A model generated the notes under the pieces. It saw only the letters and a program-made list of their open reading frames with translations. It made no database searches and had not been told where the DNA came from. Shown piece by piece: positions 1-14,000 of a stretch of DNA of 64,000 bases (within the stretch, counting starts at the first letter, position 1; every line of letters begins with the position of its first letter). Made by a program: the position numbers and the translations under genes. Source of the DNA: Ceratodon purpureus (taxonomy: Eukaryota > Streptophyta > Bryopsida > Pseudoditrichales > Ditrichaceae); NCBI GenBank assembly GCA_014871385.1, contig CM026422.1, positions 15,921,917-15,985,916 on the forward strand. Direction: 5' to 3'.

Positions 1-459
1 CAAACCCGTCCTTTCAACTGCTCCCACCTGATTCGTCCCTCCAGACGTGAAAACCCAAATACTTCTCAACAAAGCACAGGTGCAAACACACAACTAGTCG
101 GTAGTCAAGCAAGGAACAACGTTTCAGAAACCAAAACACTACTTTTTTCTTTTGCCTTTTTCGTTTTTTTCTCTCCTTTTTATGAAATAGGGAGCAAGTT
201 GGCATGCCATGTGTGTTTGGGATGATGAAGAATCAGTGCAGAATCACAGGACATTTGGGTGTATCCATATGGAATGTTGGAGGTTGTCTGCTTCGTTTCA
301 TGAGAAGAGCAGGATAGTTTTGTTGCTATTCAGCACTTAGTTTGCGTATGACGTTTCATGGTGGCTGGCTGCTGAGGGGCTTTGTTGAATGGGTTTGGAT
401 GTTGTTTATGACTAAGTGGTGAGAAGAGGGAAGGAGAGAGGTTGTGAGAATTTGTAGAG
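1..459. other. Upstream region of the SAICAR synthase gene
   Basis: No coding region is supported here. The stretch is pyrimidine-rich on the plus strand around 140-180, and the short open frames on either strand show no family features. The last 100 bases probably hold the promoter and 5' leader of the gene starting at 460, but I see no convincing TATA box. Confidence 0.4.
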
Positions 460-3400
460 ATGGTTGCAGGAGCGATGATGAGCGTGAGTCATGTTTATAT
501 TGGCTCTCGCTCGGTTGAGGCGTTTGTTCGAGAGCCTGGTTCGTCGTTAGCAACTGATGTGCCGTCATCTCGTTGCTCTGGGGGGCTTCGTCTTCCTTCG
601 ACGTCGCGTGTTGCTCTTTCCTCCCGTGCTGCGTTAAGCGGTGGGTCGAAGTTCTCCTGCTTGCTGCGAGGGGGCAGGAATGGAGCTGCAGGGATGAAGG
701 GTGCGGCGATGGGGATTACCTGTGCGGCAGCGACCTCGACCGTGGACTTGAATGCGCGGCGGCCGGAGGTGGAGACTGCGATCGACGAATCTATAGGCAA
801 TTGTATTTCTGAGACCCATCTCAATGATACGATTCCAGCGCTGGGGCCAAAAATTCGTGGCAAGGTGAGCAAAAAAATTCTTTTCTCATTTGCGAGAGTA
901 CCTAATTGCTCCATCTATTCGGGCGGGCTGTCGTCCTTATAGTCAAAGGTTTCTAGAGAGCGCCTTCTTGTTTGGTATGCAGTTGCGGTGACATAATCTT
1001 TCTATGTTGGCTTACCTTCCAATTTGCTCTTCTACACTAAATTCGCGCCAACATTGTCTTTGCGGCAGGTGAGAGATATTTACGAAGCCGGAGATTACAT
1101 GGTGTTGGTCACCACTGATAGGCAAAGTGCATTCGATCGCGTGCTCGCCTCTGTGCCTTTCAAGGGCCAGGTGAGTTTGGAAACGCCTTAAACCCTAAAC
1201 CCTTAGCTTTGGGGTTGCTGAGACAAATCCTCTTTACAGACATATGTCCGGGCTTTGTATGTTGAGAATTTTTGGTTTGGTTTGGTTTGGTTTGGTTTGA
1301 TGCGGTGCAGGTGTTGAATCAGACAAGCGTCTGGTGGTTTAACAACACCAAGCACATTACAGATAATGCGGTTGTCAGTGCTCCCGACCCAAATGTCACC
1401 ATTGCTAAGAAGTGTACAGTCTTCCCTGTTGAGTTTGTAGGTAATAATCTCTCCACTTTCTTTGCACTCTTGTTGCACATTGTACATTCTGCACCAAATC
1501 AATTGGAATCTATTTAGACTCATGTTTTTTGTTGGCATGTTCAACTAGTGATAACGATACTTTGAAAGGCTATCTCAACTTTTAGAATTTGTTTTGGAGC
1601 CGTTTGTGCAACTCTTTTTGGTGAAAATGAAGAATCCTAGGTTATCTGGATTTGTGTTGTTTGGTAGTTTTGATGGGCTAGTTGATATTTAGTTGCTGTG
1701 CTTGTCCAAAAGTATGAGCAGGCAGTTCAATTTTTCTTAGGTTATTAATTCCAGGGAAAATTTTATGGTCAAGTGCCATTCGTTGTTGGACTGAAATTGG
1801 TTGTTTTTTTTTCGCCAATTTCGGTAGATGGGCAATGATGCGTTGAGAGCAACTCTTCCATTGTATTCTTGTGTGTTTTCCAGTACGAGGGTTTATGACT
1901 GGCAGCACGAGTACTTCACTATGGACAGTTTATAACCAGGGTGTCCGCAATTACTGTGGCAATGATCTCGTTGAAGGTAACGAATTGATGTTTATTTTCC
2001 TTCACTATCGTCATGCTTGAACCTGCACGTTCTTTGAATGTTTGTTTTGTCCATCCCATAATCATAGTTCTTGGATAAGTATTTTCTTTCTTATGGAACG
2101 GTGCCTAAAAGTGGTGCTTCTATTTCCAGGAATGAAGAAGAATGAGAAGTTGGAGGCTAACATAATAACTCCTACTACGAAGGCTGCTGACCATGATGTT
2201 CCTATTTCAGGAGCTGAGGTCCGTAATATATACAGAATATTTTCGAAGTTTTCCTCTGCTTTATGTTTTCTGTTCCGGGAGACCTCACTGAAAAAAGTTT
2301 GAGTGCTTCAGCATCTTCTGTAAATTGTGGTACGACTCTTGAGAATTGCTGCTATTACTTTACGTGAAAGCTAACGCTGCGTGGTTGATGGTGAGGTTTA
2401 CAGATAGTTGAGCAAGGGCTGATGTCAAAGGAAGATTACGAGGAGGTCAAAAATAAAGCTCTTGCGCTTTTCAAGTTTGGACAGGTGCAATTCCAATCTA
2501 CTTTGTGAAAATTTATCCATCATATACATCCAGAATAGTACAACACTAAGCCGTGCTATAATTCATTGATTATCCGCAGGAGGTGGCTCTGAAGCATGGG
2601 TTGCTTTTAGTTGATACCAAGTATGAGTTCGGCAAAACCAGTGACGGAACCATAGTCCTCATTGATGAGGTGAAGATCTTACTCTCTGTTGTCATTATTT
2701 TGTTCGCCAGTTTCATGTCAAACCTACCTAAATGATGGGCAATCTTTGTTTATTTGCACAAGGTGACATAGGAATGTTAGGAGTCCTGTGTTGAACTTTA
2801 ATTTTGAAAGTTCCCCTGCACAGGCTGGATGCTTTATTGCTTTCTCAAATGCAAAATACATTCTGCATCTTAAGATCGAGTGTGAGTGCCTTTCATGTGC
2901 CTTTCATGTGACCTTTTCTGACCGGGCTTAGCCTCGATATGATGTAAACAAACTAGCTGATATTATTTCCTTACTGCAGGTGCATACTCCAGATTCCAGC
3001 CGTTATTGGATAGCAGCCTCTTATGAAGAAAGACACAGGCAAGGACTAGAGCCAGAAAATATTGACAAGGTTTGTTATTTCGACAAGAATTGACAAGTCA
3101 ATTCTCATCGTCATTGCGAGTGTGTATATTGTTTTTTAATACCGGTAGCAGAATTGCGGGGTGGGGGGGATCAAATCCTTAGCCCAACCGGAACTTTCAG
3201 AGTACCAATAGTACCTTTATTTCGCTGGTTTCAGTGGGTTTTCTCCTGTTATATGCTCCTTATTGAAATACCCGTGTCACGACGCTCTTTTGAGTTGCAG
3301 GAGTTCCTGCGCCTATGGTTCAAGAGCAAGTGCGACCCTTACAATGACAAGGTACGTGAATCCTGTTGTGAAGTGCAAAGTCTTTCAATGATTCCCATTT

Positions 3401-4128
3401 TATGTTCCTTGGTAGCTGCCTTTGGGTGATTATTGTGAACATCAGCGCATGCTCGTCGAGGGCTCCTCATCTGTTGCCACTTAGCAATTGATCTATTTAC
3501 TAAGCGAATCGATCCAAGCAGTTGTTGATTTTTGAAGAAATCCAAAGATGCGCTTGTATGGTGTATGGGTAGTATCTTTTGCAAGTTGTAGTGAGGCATC
3601 TCTTTATTCGATTCTGAAATAGCCCAGGCTGATGTCTATTGACTGTTTTGCAGGTGTTGCCAGAGGCACCAAAGGAACTTGTGGCAGAGCTGTCTTGGAG
3701 GTGATTATTCTACTAATGCCTTTTTCATCCCTTCTTGACCACAAATACCGAATTTGCTGTTGTCATTTTTTTCGTTGTCCTTGAATTACTGAAATACTTC
3801 GGATGCCTTTTCTCAGGTACATAGTGTTATACGAAACTATTACTGGAAACAAATTCATGCTGCCTGAAACAAAGGTGAGGTTTTAATCTCTTTTTCAGTC
3901 TATTTTGGGTTTCGTTCTTTATATGTTGCATTCAGGAGAACCCATTTTACTTCACACGTTGTCGTAGAATCTTCTCTCTACTTACGATCTATACTTAAAT
4001 TGACAAAAGCAACAAGATATCTTGTATCATATGCAATGAAATATTGACATTCCTTATGACTGTGGCAGGAACCTCTGCATGATCGCATTGCACGAAATGT
4101 GCAGGACACTCTTCAGCGCTTGTTATAG
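460..4128 (+). CDS. PUR7: Phosphoribosylaminoimidazole-succinocarboxamide (SAICAR) synthase, plastid-type, 12 exons
   Basis: The enzyme joins aspartate to CAIR with ATP in de novo purine synthesis, which in plants runs in plastids. I join 12 GT-AG exons in one open frame: 460-864, 1069-1170, 1311-1440, 1884-1976, 2130-2218, 2404-2484, 2580-2669, 2980-3069, 3301-3351, 3654-3700, 3817-3874 and 4069-4128 (TAG). Family signatures lie in order: [23 protein letters not shown] in pieces across exon 2, WWFNNTKHI in exon 3, [13 protein letters not shown] in exon 4, VDTKYEFGK in exon 7 and HTPDSSRYW in exon 8. Exon 1 adds about 110 Ser/Arg/Ala-rich residues before the conserved core, as expected of a transit peptide. 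ATG 460 is the first in-frame start; ATG 475 or 478 would change little. A short G-rich tract and a TTTGG microsatellite lie in intron 2. The gene looks intact. Confidence 0.93.
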
Positions 4129-7100
4129 AAACGTGTCATTCTTAATGCTCAATTGAGATGTAATTCAAAACGGGGCTTAAATCGTCCATCAGTTTTGCTA
4201 AACGACGGTAGGTGACCGGTAGGCAAACAGATACGAAAGATATCAGCAAGGTAGCAATGTGGTTCTTACATTTCTTTATAAAACCATGCCGTATCACTAG
4301 GATTCACCTGGATCTCATTCTTACAAGTTTGGTATCCGTTCCTCCCCAAACTGTTTCATCTCAAGAGCGGTGGAGTTCTGAAGTTGCTTTAGAACTGCGA
4401 AACATCTCATCTAAGTCACTGTAGTTTCGAGTCTTTGGTGAAAAATCGGGGTTCATCAATAAACCTTCTCCATCTTTTTTTCAGGAGACTTCGGAAATCT
4501 GTTCCTTGAATATTCCCTTACTACTCTCTGCAATGCAACAATCAGTCAGCAATTTGGGATCAAGTGTTCGCAGTTTTCACATTTGTGCAACCAGTTGTTA
4601 ATTCACTAAGATTGTGTTAGTAGAGTAGAATGGAGCTGGATGTCCCATATCGTTAGCAGCACTTGAGGTAGTATGAAGGTATATGAACAGCAAGGAAAGA
4701 GTCGAGAATTTAAAAGGGTCGGTTGGTTAAATATACCATGCAGGTCCTCGGACCTGTGCTGTATGGACTATCAAGACATATGGCCGGCACTATTTTTGGG
4801 CTCATAGAGGGTTGGCACGCGTTGCCGACCCTACCATTGCAAACCTGGAAAGCGGAATGGTACCAACATGAACAGCTGAGGATCCGTTTGAATCTGTACT
4901 TAGGGAGCAGGTTTGTTACTTTGTCCATAAATAATTCCAAAATTAGAAAATCGAAACAATCGGAAATTTTGAGGATGAAAATGAAAATTTGAGACATTGT
5001 TTTTAGTGATATTTGTCTGTTTTTAAGCCATATTAAGGCTAATTTTAGTGATTTCTTTTATAAAAACAAGAATTGAAAAAATAATCTTTTGGAAGATGAT
5101 TGTTATGTTTCAAAAACAAAATTGTTGTTCAAGGATGGACAGACCAGCTTTCCAAGTACGGTAAACCAACCTAACATTTGAGTACATGAAAGTAGATCAT
5201 ATTTGTGGGACATCATTTGAATAGACATTATGAATTTTTCAAGATGTCTATTCTTGATTCTCGTCATAGGCTTTTACAATAAGATGGTGTACATCCTTCT
5301 GAACATTATTTATTAAGTTCTTAAGATTTGATTAGATATAGTTACGGATGAAATTAAGCATGGGCCTAGAAATAGGCTTGTTTATCGTAAAGAAATTTCT
5401 AAAAATATTATCTCTCCTCCAACATCTCTTTGAAGTTAATTTCTGAAATTCTTTAACTATGTTTTATCCAAAGCACTTTATAACGCCATCTTTAACCACT
5501 AAAGGCTTTTGAGACCACATTGTGGTTGTGGCACTTGTCAGCAGGCTTTTCTAAGGTCTCAGAATTTAAGTATTTTTTGAAATTTATACTACATTTAGCT
5601 TTCAATGGTACTTTTACAATGGCGCAAATTTCAGAGCATTTTTAGTTAGCAAAACTCGACTTTATAATCAATGGAAAATATATAATTTACTCTTCAAAAA
5701 AATCTAGAAATTTGAGTTTTACTCCGATTGCATTAAAATTTTATTTGTTTCTTTCTTTCATTGACATAAACATATCTACCGTTCAATTTTCTAATTGGAC
5801 ATGTTGTTTAGATTACCCTTTTGGTAGTTTTAATTTTGGAGAATATGAGGCATTTTCAACACACCCCTTTTCACAAAATCAGGGTTTTTTCTCCTTTCCA
5901 ATCCCGTGCGAGGCTCAAACTTTGTGAGCCTATATTTAACTTCCACATCTAGAGGAATTGATGATCCTCCATAGTTCAAATGTGTTTGCAATGTATACTT
6001 TTTGGGCGTCAAAACTTACATATACTGCTGGGGCAACCTATTAAAAGACTTTTACAGTGACTTCAAACCTTATAATCCCGCAATTTGTATAGTGAAATGA
6101 GCTCAAATTTGGTATACACCGTTTTGGACAAGCTAGCTACAAGATCCTATGGTCAGATACTCCATTTTATCTTTGATTTTAGAAATTAGTAGGTTGCTAT
6201 TAGTATAGATATGCTTTTTTGGGGTTTGTCTCCAAAAATACCTAAAACGTTTAGAGTTTAATTCATAAGAGAAAAATGATAACAAATATTATCTTTACTT
6301 TCAATAGTAAAAGATTAAATTATATTATTAGAACAAGATGTGAAAATTCATTAGATTTCTTGATTATATGGATTAGAAGATTATAGTATTTTAAACGAAT
6401 AAATAAAGAGCCTATAATATAGCTTCAAAACACTTTGTTATACTTTGATTTAAAGTTTTCAAAATAATGAGATTTGAGGAGATCTCACCATCACAAAAAA
6501 AACCATGTTAACTATATTAGTATCAACTCTTAGATATACCAAAAGATGTTTAGAATTTTCAAAACAATTTTTAAAATAAAAATATGGTTAAAATACAACC
6601 CCAAAAAAATATATTGTTGTCAATACAAACAATGAAATTAAAAAATAATTAAAAATTCTAACAATGAAATCATAAGTTATGAGTAATTAAAATACTAAAA
6701 AATAATTAAAACTTCTAACTTTTACGTGACACAAAAAAGTTATTTTCCACCTTGCCTAGAATAAATACAAAAGTAATTATGTACATACTCCAACATATTT
6801 GAATGTTTTGAGGAAAAATAATCTGTTGTTTTTTTCAAAGTGAATCAGTGTTAGAAATCATTGAACTTCATAAAGCTCCATCAGTTTTAAAGATGAACGC
6901 ATTGTAAAGTGCATTGCAATGACAGTAGAATCTAGTTTTATGAGACCTTATATTTAATTATGTTCAATTGTTTTTTGGCTTACACTTTAAAAATAATAAT
7001 GTGTAATGAAACTTTCATGTATGTGACTTAACTTCCTAGTTAGAACATTAAATTTTATCAATTTCTATTGCTATTTTCTTATAATATATGGTACAACTTT

Positions 7101-7870
7101 TGGACTTTGAAAATTGATGATTCAACTTTTAGTTTTCCTTCCGTGTATAAATAGTGTTGATACTCAACAAATAAATCACTTGATCTCAAGCTACAAAATA
7201 CCTTCTACAATAAAAACTTTTAAATTTTTTTTGAGAAAATTTATATAAATTCTTGGATTTAAACATAGGATAGATTTCCTCGTTTTATCCATCACCCTTC
7301 CATCCACCAACGTGGTCGGGCTCGCCCCTCCATAGGCTAGTTGAATGTTTTGAGATATCTCAAGCTACAAATTAGTCATGGCAATTTCCTAAGCATGCAA
7401 TTACTTACGGCAATCATAGTCGTAATCCTCTATTTTTCCAAAAATTTCTGATTTTTTTTTCGATTTTCTATAAATTTTATAATACTCAACTCATACATCT
7501 TAGTATTTAGACTTAAAGTTGGAACTCTCCACTTAAGGTACAGACACCTAGAACCAATAACTTAAGCATTTCAGCATATGAAAACTTGAGTTGTCGACAA
7601 GGAGATAATTTTGGTTCGTAGGAGAACAAGGTTCATGAAGAATGAGCATTTTTTCATGAATTATCTTCCAATATTGAAATTCATATAATTTTTCAAAGTG
7701 AAAAGTACTTCAGAACCCATAACCGAGATATACAAATGAGGTATATCTATCCTTTCACAATCTAGGAATTTGGATATATCAGTTATTGGTAAGTTATCGA
7801 TTATGGGTGACTACACCTTAGCGTGGTCTAGATTTTCGATGGTCGGCCTCTCAACTTGGCCACAGTGTTA
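4129..7870. other. AT-rich intergenic region
   Basis: This is the 3' flank of the SAICAR synthase gene followed by about 3 kb of AT-rich DNA. I see no gene with family features. The ORFs at 4212-4424, 4710-4997 and 5712-6012 are short and unrecognisable. From 6200 to 7250 the sequence is largely A/T runs. The piece 7868-8222 is proline-rich when translated but lies just before the recA start and is more likely promoter or leader. Confidence 0.5.
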
Positions 7871-8283
7871 AGCCCTAACTTCCCCACAAAGAAATAAACA
7901 CCAAACAGAACCAACCAAAGCCTTCCAAATCCAGAACATTTCACAGACAAAAATCTTCCAAATCCACACTATTTCATAGATGCACCTTCCCCCTCCACCT
8001 CCGGAGGGGAACCCCTTCAACGACTCACCAACACTACTCCACCAACATGAACAAAACCAAAGCCTCAACAGATTCCAAGCTTCGGCGAACCAGGGTCCAG
8101 GCCCATCATCAAGCTTGCCTCTGAAGCCAAGCACATCACAACTCCCCCATCGCCCATCCCCACCTCCGCCATGCTGCTCACCATTCTCCGGGCCACTCTC
8201 ATGCATCACCCTGTTGCAGTAATCATGTTGCAGCCTTGATCAAGTTCTCATCAAGCCTCGGTTAAGTTACTGATTGATTGCCC

Positions 8284-11036
8284 ATGCCAACCATGGCTGG
8301 AGCTCTACGTGCACTCCGGCTTCGCCACAGTCTTCTGCAGCGCGTTTGCTCTGCCTGCGCTGATCCATCTACTTCGTATGCATCTCTGGTATAGACAAAA
8401 CTCCGATTTTCTCTATTTTTACATGTGATGGGAGCCAATTCTTGAGAAGGGGGTGGGTTTTTGGGGTGGGGGGTACAATGGGTTCTGTGATGAGTGTACT
8501 GGCTCTGTGGGTTGTTTGAGGGGTATGAGGATGCTTAGAACTAGGTGGGTTTGTGGTGATGAGAGGGTAATTCAGTTGTTTGTTTTTTTTGGGTTTATGA
8601 ATTTTCTGAGAATTTTTTAATCCCTTGGTCTGATTTGATTTCGGTTTCAGGGGACTGTGGATGTGTCTACACCAGGGTATTTCGCCAGGAGTGCTGGTTT
8701 TGCTACTGACGCGAAGAGAGGTATGGGTTTTTGGGTAATCTGGTTTGTTGTTTTAGGAGCGAGTATGTGATTTGAATGTAATGTGTTTGAAGCTCTCAGT
8801 TGGGGTAGACTTCTAGTGAAGGTGTTGGAGTGGTGTGTTTTTGGTGCATGGAGGGGTTTAGGGTTTAAGGATTTTTGTAGGTTTAGGTTTTAACTTGGAG
8901 AGTGTGTTTGTGGGGAGTAGGCAGGCGGGTGAAGAAGCCAGCAGAGATAATCGACGCTGATAACCCTAATCTAGACCTTGAGTACACGAAACAGAAGCTT
9001 ATTCAAGCAGCAATTGACCAGATTTCTAAGAAGCATGGTAAAGAGACGGTTATGTGGCTCGGACGGGAGAGTCGTGACCGTGTCGAAGTCGTCCCTACGG
9101 GGTCTTTAAATCTGGACATTGCTTTGGGCGTTGGCGGCTTGCCTAAGGTGAATTCTTCGATGCATTTAAGTTTTGTTTCAATTCTTAAGCGATGGAGTAT
9201 TTGACATGTACACTGACAAGGTGACCAATTTTGTTATTTCAGGGGTTTAAGGGTTAATCTTGTGCACTTGCTCGCGTCTAGATAATTTATATGCTCATTT
9301 CTTACTTAGGTAGGTTTCTTAACGAATCCATATTGATATGGCAGGGGCGGGTAGTGGAGATTTTTGGCCAAGAAGCTTCAGGCAAAACGACGCTTGCTCT
9401 TCATGTCATTGCAGAGGCTCAGAAAATGGGCAAAGGTAACACTTAAGTTGAATTCCATCTTGTATAAGATAATTGTTTTGGCCAGCACTTATTGAGTTGG
9501 ATTTCATTCTTTTTGTTCCTATATCGCTCACTTGTAGTCGATTGACCCTTTCATTTCGTGTATTTTTCATGAAAATTAGCAACATGTGGGGCTGTGGCTT
9601 AATGCAGGACATTGTCTATTTGTGGATGCGGAACATGCATTGGATATGCAGTTCGCTGAAGGAATTGGTGTGCGCACGAAAGATCTCTTGTTTGTTCAGC
9701 CAGATTACGCTGAACAGGCTTTGGATACTGTTGATCACTTCGTGCGGTCTACCGGCGTCGATGTTATCGTTGTTGACAGTGTAATGGCCAATTTCCCTAG
9801 TTCTGTTCTTCCCAATCATATTAGATGAGATTGAATCTTCAGCTCATCTTTCAGTTGTGTCACATTTTTCGATTTGTATTACAAAGTTTGCCCGGAGAGG
9901 GGAAATTTATCATAAATACTTGCCTCTATTTACATTACCCTTCGGTGGTAGCTCTAGAATTGAGTGACTTGAAGGAATTAGGAGCGATTTTGTTTTAGAT
10001 TCCAGGAATCAAGCACCGGAACTTGACAACTTGATGACTGAGATTCTTGGGATTGGGGTTGGGGTTTTTGGCAGGTTGCTGCACTTGTGCCAAAAGCTGA
10101 ACTTGAAGGAGATATGGGCGATGCCCAAATGGCTCTACAGGCTCGACTGATGAGCAAGGCACTCCGCAGACTGACTCACTCTCTTAATTCTTCTCAATGT
10201 CTTCTTATCTTCATCAACCAGGTACTGACTGATAGTTTGAGAATTAGCACTTTAATGAATTTACCTTTGCAAGAAGGTTCTGGTTCATATGCTTTGATAC
10301 TGTAACGGGGTAATATATTCAATCAGCTACTTCCGATCGTTAATTAACTGAAGTGGAGGGCATATTTGAGGGTTAAACCTGTCATGATGTTTTTGTTGCA
10401 TTTTCTTACAGACACGATCAAAGCTCAACACTGGGTATGGCGGCGGTGGGCCTTCAGCAGAAGTGACGGCTGGAGGAAACGCTCTAAAGTTCTATGCATC
10501 CGTGCGCTTACAAGTCAGGAAAAAGGAACAGCTCAAACGTGGGGATGTGGTATTGCTTCTTTTCCATATCTCTTCTGGCGCACTGAGATCTGAGCCATTC
10601 ATTTGCAAATAGTTCTTCCTCACTAATATGCATACATGTCTTTGAATTATTGCAGCCTTTTGGAAGTGCGGTCATTGTGAAAGTGGTGAAGAACAAAGTA
10701 TCACCGCCATTTAGGACTGCAGAATTTGATATTGAATACGGGAAAGGCATATCCCGCGAGGGTGAAATCCTCGATTTAGGTGTGAAGCACGGCTTATTAG
10801 GACAATCGGGTTCGTGGTTCTCGTACGAGGGTAAGAATTTTGCAAATGGACGAGAAGGGGCGAAGAAATACTTGCAAGAACATACAGACATAGCTGATGC
10901 TTTGGTGGGAGCAATAAAAGAGAAAGTCCTGGGCAAATCTCGTCCGACTGAGGATGTGGAGGATGAGGGATTCTTGCATGAGGATGATGACGCCTTTGAA
11001 ATGGATCACGGTGATAATTTGGAAGGAACGGGGTAG
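8284..11036 (+). CDS. RECA: Organellar RecA recombinase, 8 exons
   Basis: A bacterial-type RecA strand-exchange ATPase for repair and stability of organelle DNA. Exons in one frame: 8284-8388, 8651-8720, 8921-9147, 9345-9435, 9608-9780, 10075-10221, 10412-10549 and 10656-11036 (TAG), giving about 443 residues. Exon 4 holds the Walker A loop GQEASGKTT (bacterial consensus GPESSGKTT). Exon 5 holds FVDAEHALD and the Walker B strand VIVVDS. Exons 6-7 hold LIFINQ and the loop-2 region ending [15 protein letters not shown]. Exon 8 carries the RecA C-terminal domain and a very acidic tail. The first 20 residues are rich in Arg, Leu and Ala with no acid, which suggests a mitochondrial presequence. 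ATG 8293 (ccaaccATGG) is an equally good start. Exon 3 must use the acceptor ending at 8920, because the CAG at 8924 would lead into TGA. It looks intact; mitochondrial rather than plastid targeting is inferred. Confidence 0.93.
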
Positions 11037-14000
11037 GAGCCATCATATTGTCATCAGGCAACCAACTCAAATTTCCCACTGCGTGGAGCTCTAGAGTCCA
11101 ACAACAGCTGGCAATGGGATATCACGCAACTGATATCACGATATTCCCTCGAGCTGACGATGATTGTGCGACTTCTTCTGCCTATTACGACCTCCATCAG
11201 CAGGAGGCTCCACCGATTTTGGTGTTATTTTACCACTTGGTTATGCGCCATTGGAACGTGGTTGAATCTCTGCAGTCGTGTTTTGGAAGGAAAATATGTC
11301 CCCGGGGATTTACGGGAAAGATTCTTCTTGATTCACAAACCATTGTACAGGGAGTAGATTCAGAGATCTTTACGAGTACAGTTTCATGTGCTTTGCTCGT
11401 ATGTTAAGTCCGACAAGGATTCAAAATCATCAACACACCTTCTGAACTTGATTTGCAATTTTATAATGTGTCTGTATTGAGGCTCTTCTTACTTTATTAT
11501 TAGAATTGTATCTGAAGTGAGCAGACGATTCGAGTTCTGCATGCAATTCGATTGCATTGTTTGGAAGTGTTTATTTAAATGATCCCAGATGAGGTTTCCA
11601 CATTTTGGAGTGTAGTGAATCGTCCTTTCAGTGAACCTCAATTTCTTCAGCATGTCCAATTTGGTGTAAATGAGATGGAAGAATAGTAGTAATGAAGAAT
11701 GAAGTGAATTTAGAACAATCTTACATGGAGACATGATTAAATTAGACTTAAGACATGGTGGTTTTGGAATGACATTAAGATGAATATAAGCACATTAGAT
11801 AGTGGTTATTTGTTATTGCTTGGAACATGGTTAATAGTCTACTGGTAGTTGTCGAACTTCTAGAAAAAAAAAAACATCCTTTGGAAATTTTAAGTATTTT
11901 AAATTTTATCAGAAAAATGTAATTTATCTATGTTGAGATGCGTTATGTAATTCTATCCACTTGGAATATTGGAATTTTTTATACATGTTTGTCATGTTTA
12001 GTAGTCTGCTCCATCCTTGTTTTCAATATGCTCCCTCAAACTTCACAATTGAGATGACTTTCGGATGCTTTGAATGATCTTTGTGGGGCAATTATATAGA
12101 ACATGGACTCAATCATTACAGTTGATTGCATAATGTATCTCAATTTTTGAGATGTCGTCTTCAGACAACCCACCTGTTCAATGTGCAAAATTCTGACTTG
12201 CATTCTTCGGGGGCTATGTTTTGAAAAGGGTGAAGTTGGAATTTGACAAACATTTGGAGGTGTGAGTGCAAGCATTGATTTCAAGAAGGCCCACTGATGA
12301 TCTTAAAAGACTGAGCCCATCATGATATGCAGCAGTGGGACCAAGTGAAGTCTGATCCCGCCTGATAACGATAAACCGTAGAAGACGAGCCATGAGGTGC
12401 AGTCTGTATATTTTTTTTAAAGCGTGGTAGATATTTTTCTGATGTGTTTCTTGAAATGAAGAGGCTTCCATTTGCACCAAAATGAAAAACTTGACAGGCT
12501 TACCTATAGGCCATGGTTATTTTTCAGATTCACTCAATTTTTATATGACAACAATGCATGTAGTATTTCACTCTCAAGTTGTGTGTAGGTGCTTGTGGAC
12601 CCATTTGCATTTTACATTTACTTTCAATTGCAAAGTTTCTGTGGATAGTTTGCTTTTCTGAGTTGCTGTATCATATCTCATTGGAGGAGGAAAAACTGCC
12701 ATTCAATGTAGTCGCCCTAAGCTGTTTGGGAGCACAGGAAATTTTTGATAAAAGTCTTCAAGCAATCATAGCCATAGTTAAGCTATAGTCATTCATTTAG
12801 TGGAACTTTGAACTTGTGGCATTGTGTCAAATTGAAGTTGATGATATGGTTGATTTTCCAAACAAAGAAACATACCATTAATTCCAGTTGGCTTGCTAGA
12901 ACACACAAGCCATTACAAGGTACATTTCATTAATTCCAGTTGTCTTGCAAGAACACACAAAGTCATGATAAGGTACTGGACACTCTTCCAGTTAGCTACA
13001 GCCATGTAACATACTTGAAGGATGATTTCCTTAAGACAATTTTTGCATGAATTATTGAAAAAATATTTGTAGACTCCTATATTCATGGTGATAAGATTAG
13101 GAATTAAGGTGTTGAACACATATGCATTCATAACAGCCTTGAACACAGGTCCTTTGACGGTAACAATCTGCTTTTCCTTATATCATACAATATGCTGCAA
13201 CTTGTATTGCAAGCTACCTTCTATATAAGAGACGACAGATTATTATGACAGAAGGTGACAAGGTGCAAGGAAATTCTATCAAAATTTCAAAGTCAGCAAA
13301 TCAACATAGTTATTCTCTTAATCTTTAAATGTGGGTACTGGTCAAAGCATATTGACTCAGATTTTTTCTTCAATTCCTAAATCAATGGGTCTAGCAATAA
13401 CAGAGTGTACTTGTCATCATCATATCAATATGGTGGCCCTGTGTTACATCTGTACGAGGTGGTCATGTACAGTATCCAAAATGTATACATGATGAAATTC
13501 AGAAGCAGCATCCAAAATATTCAACCAATCACATTGTAGAAATGCCAAAAATAGGTCTCATACTAGAGTCCAAAGTTTCAAGCCCAACATCCTCCAGTGT
13601 ACGTATATGGTGATTTTTTGTGGACGTCGACCCCAAGAGTTTGAATTGGACAAGAATGGAAATCCAAACTTCATCAAGAGCCTGTAATATTTTTAAATTG
13701 AAATATAGATTAAAAAGATAGGAACCACCTATAAATTGTTGATCATCTTTGACAAGCCCTGCCATATATTTGTATATACATTCTCATTTATACCCGTCCT
13801 ATAATGGTCCACATAATGTGAACTTTGATTTGTCATAACCTCTTCATAACACTAAATCTTTTGCTTGATTTTTTTCTATATGATTTTAATTAAGTTCCTT
13901 ATGGAGGAGGATTTAAAAGACTTCCTCCAACAAGCCCTAAAGTTTTTTTACTATGTTTCACCAAAAAAAATTGGCACACACATTTCTAATGTAATCTTTT

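Noticed and set aside
1191-1205. Telomere-like AACCCTAAACCCT
   Set aside because: Only two units, inside an intron; too short to be an interstitial telomere array.
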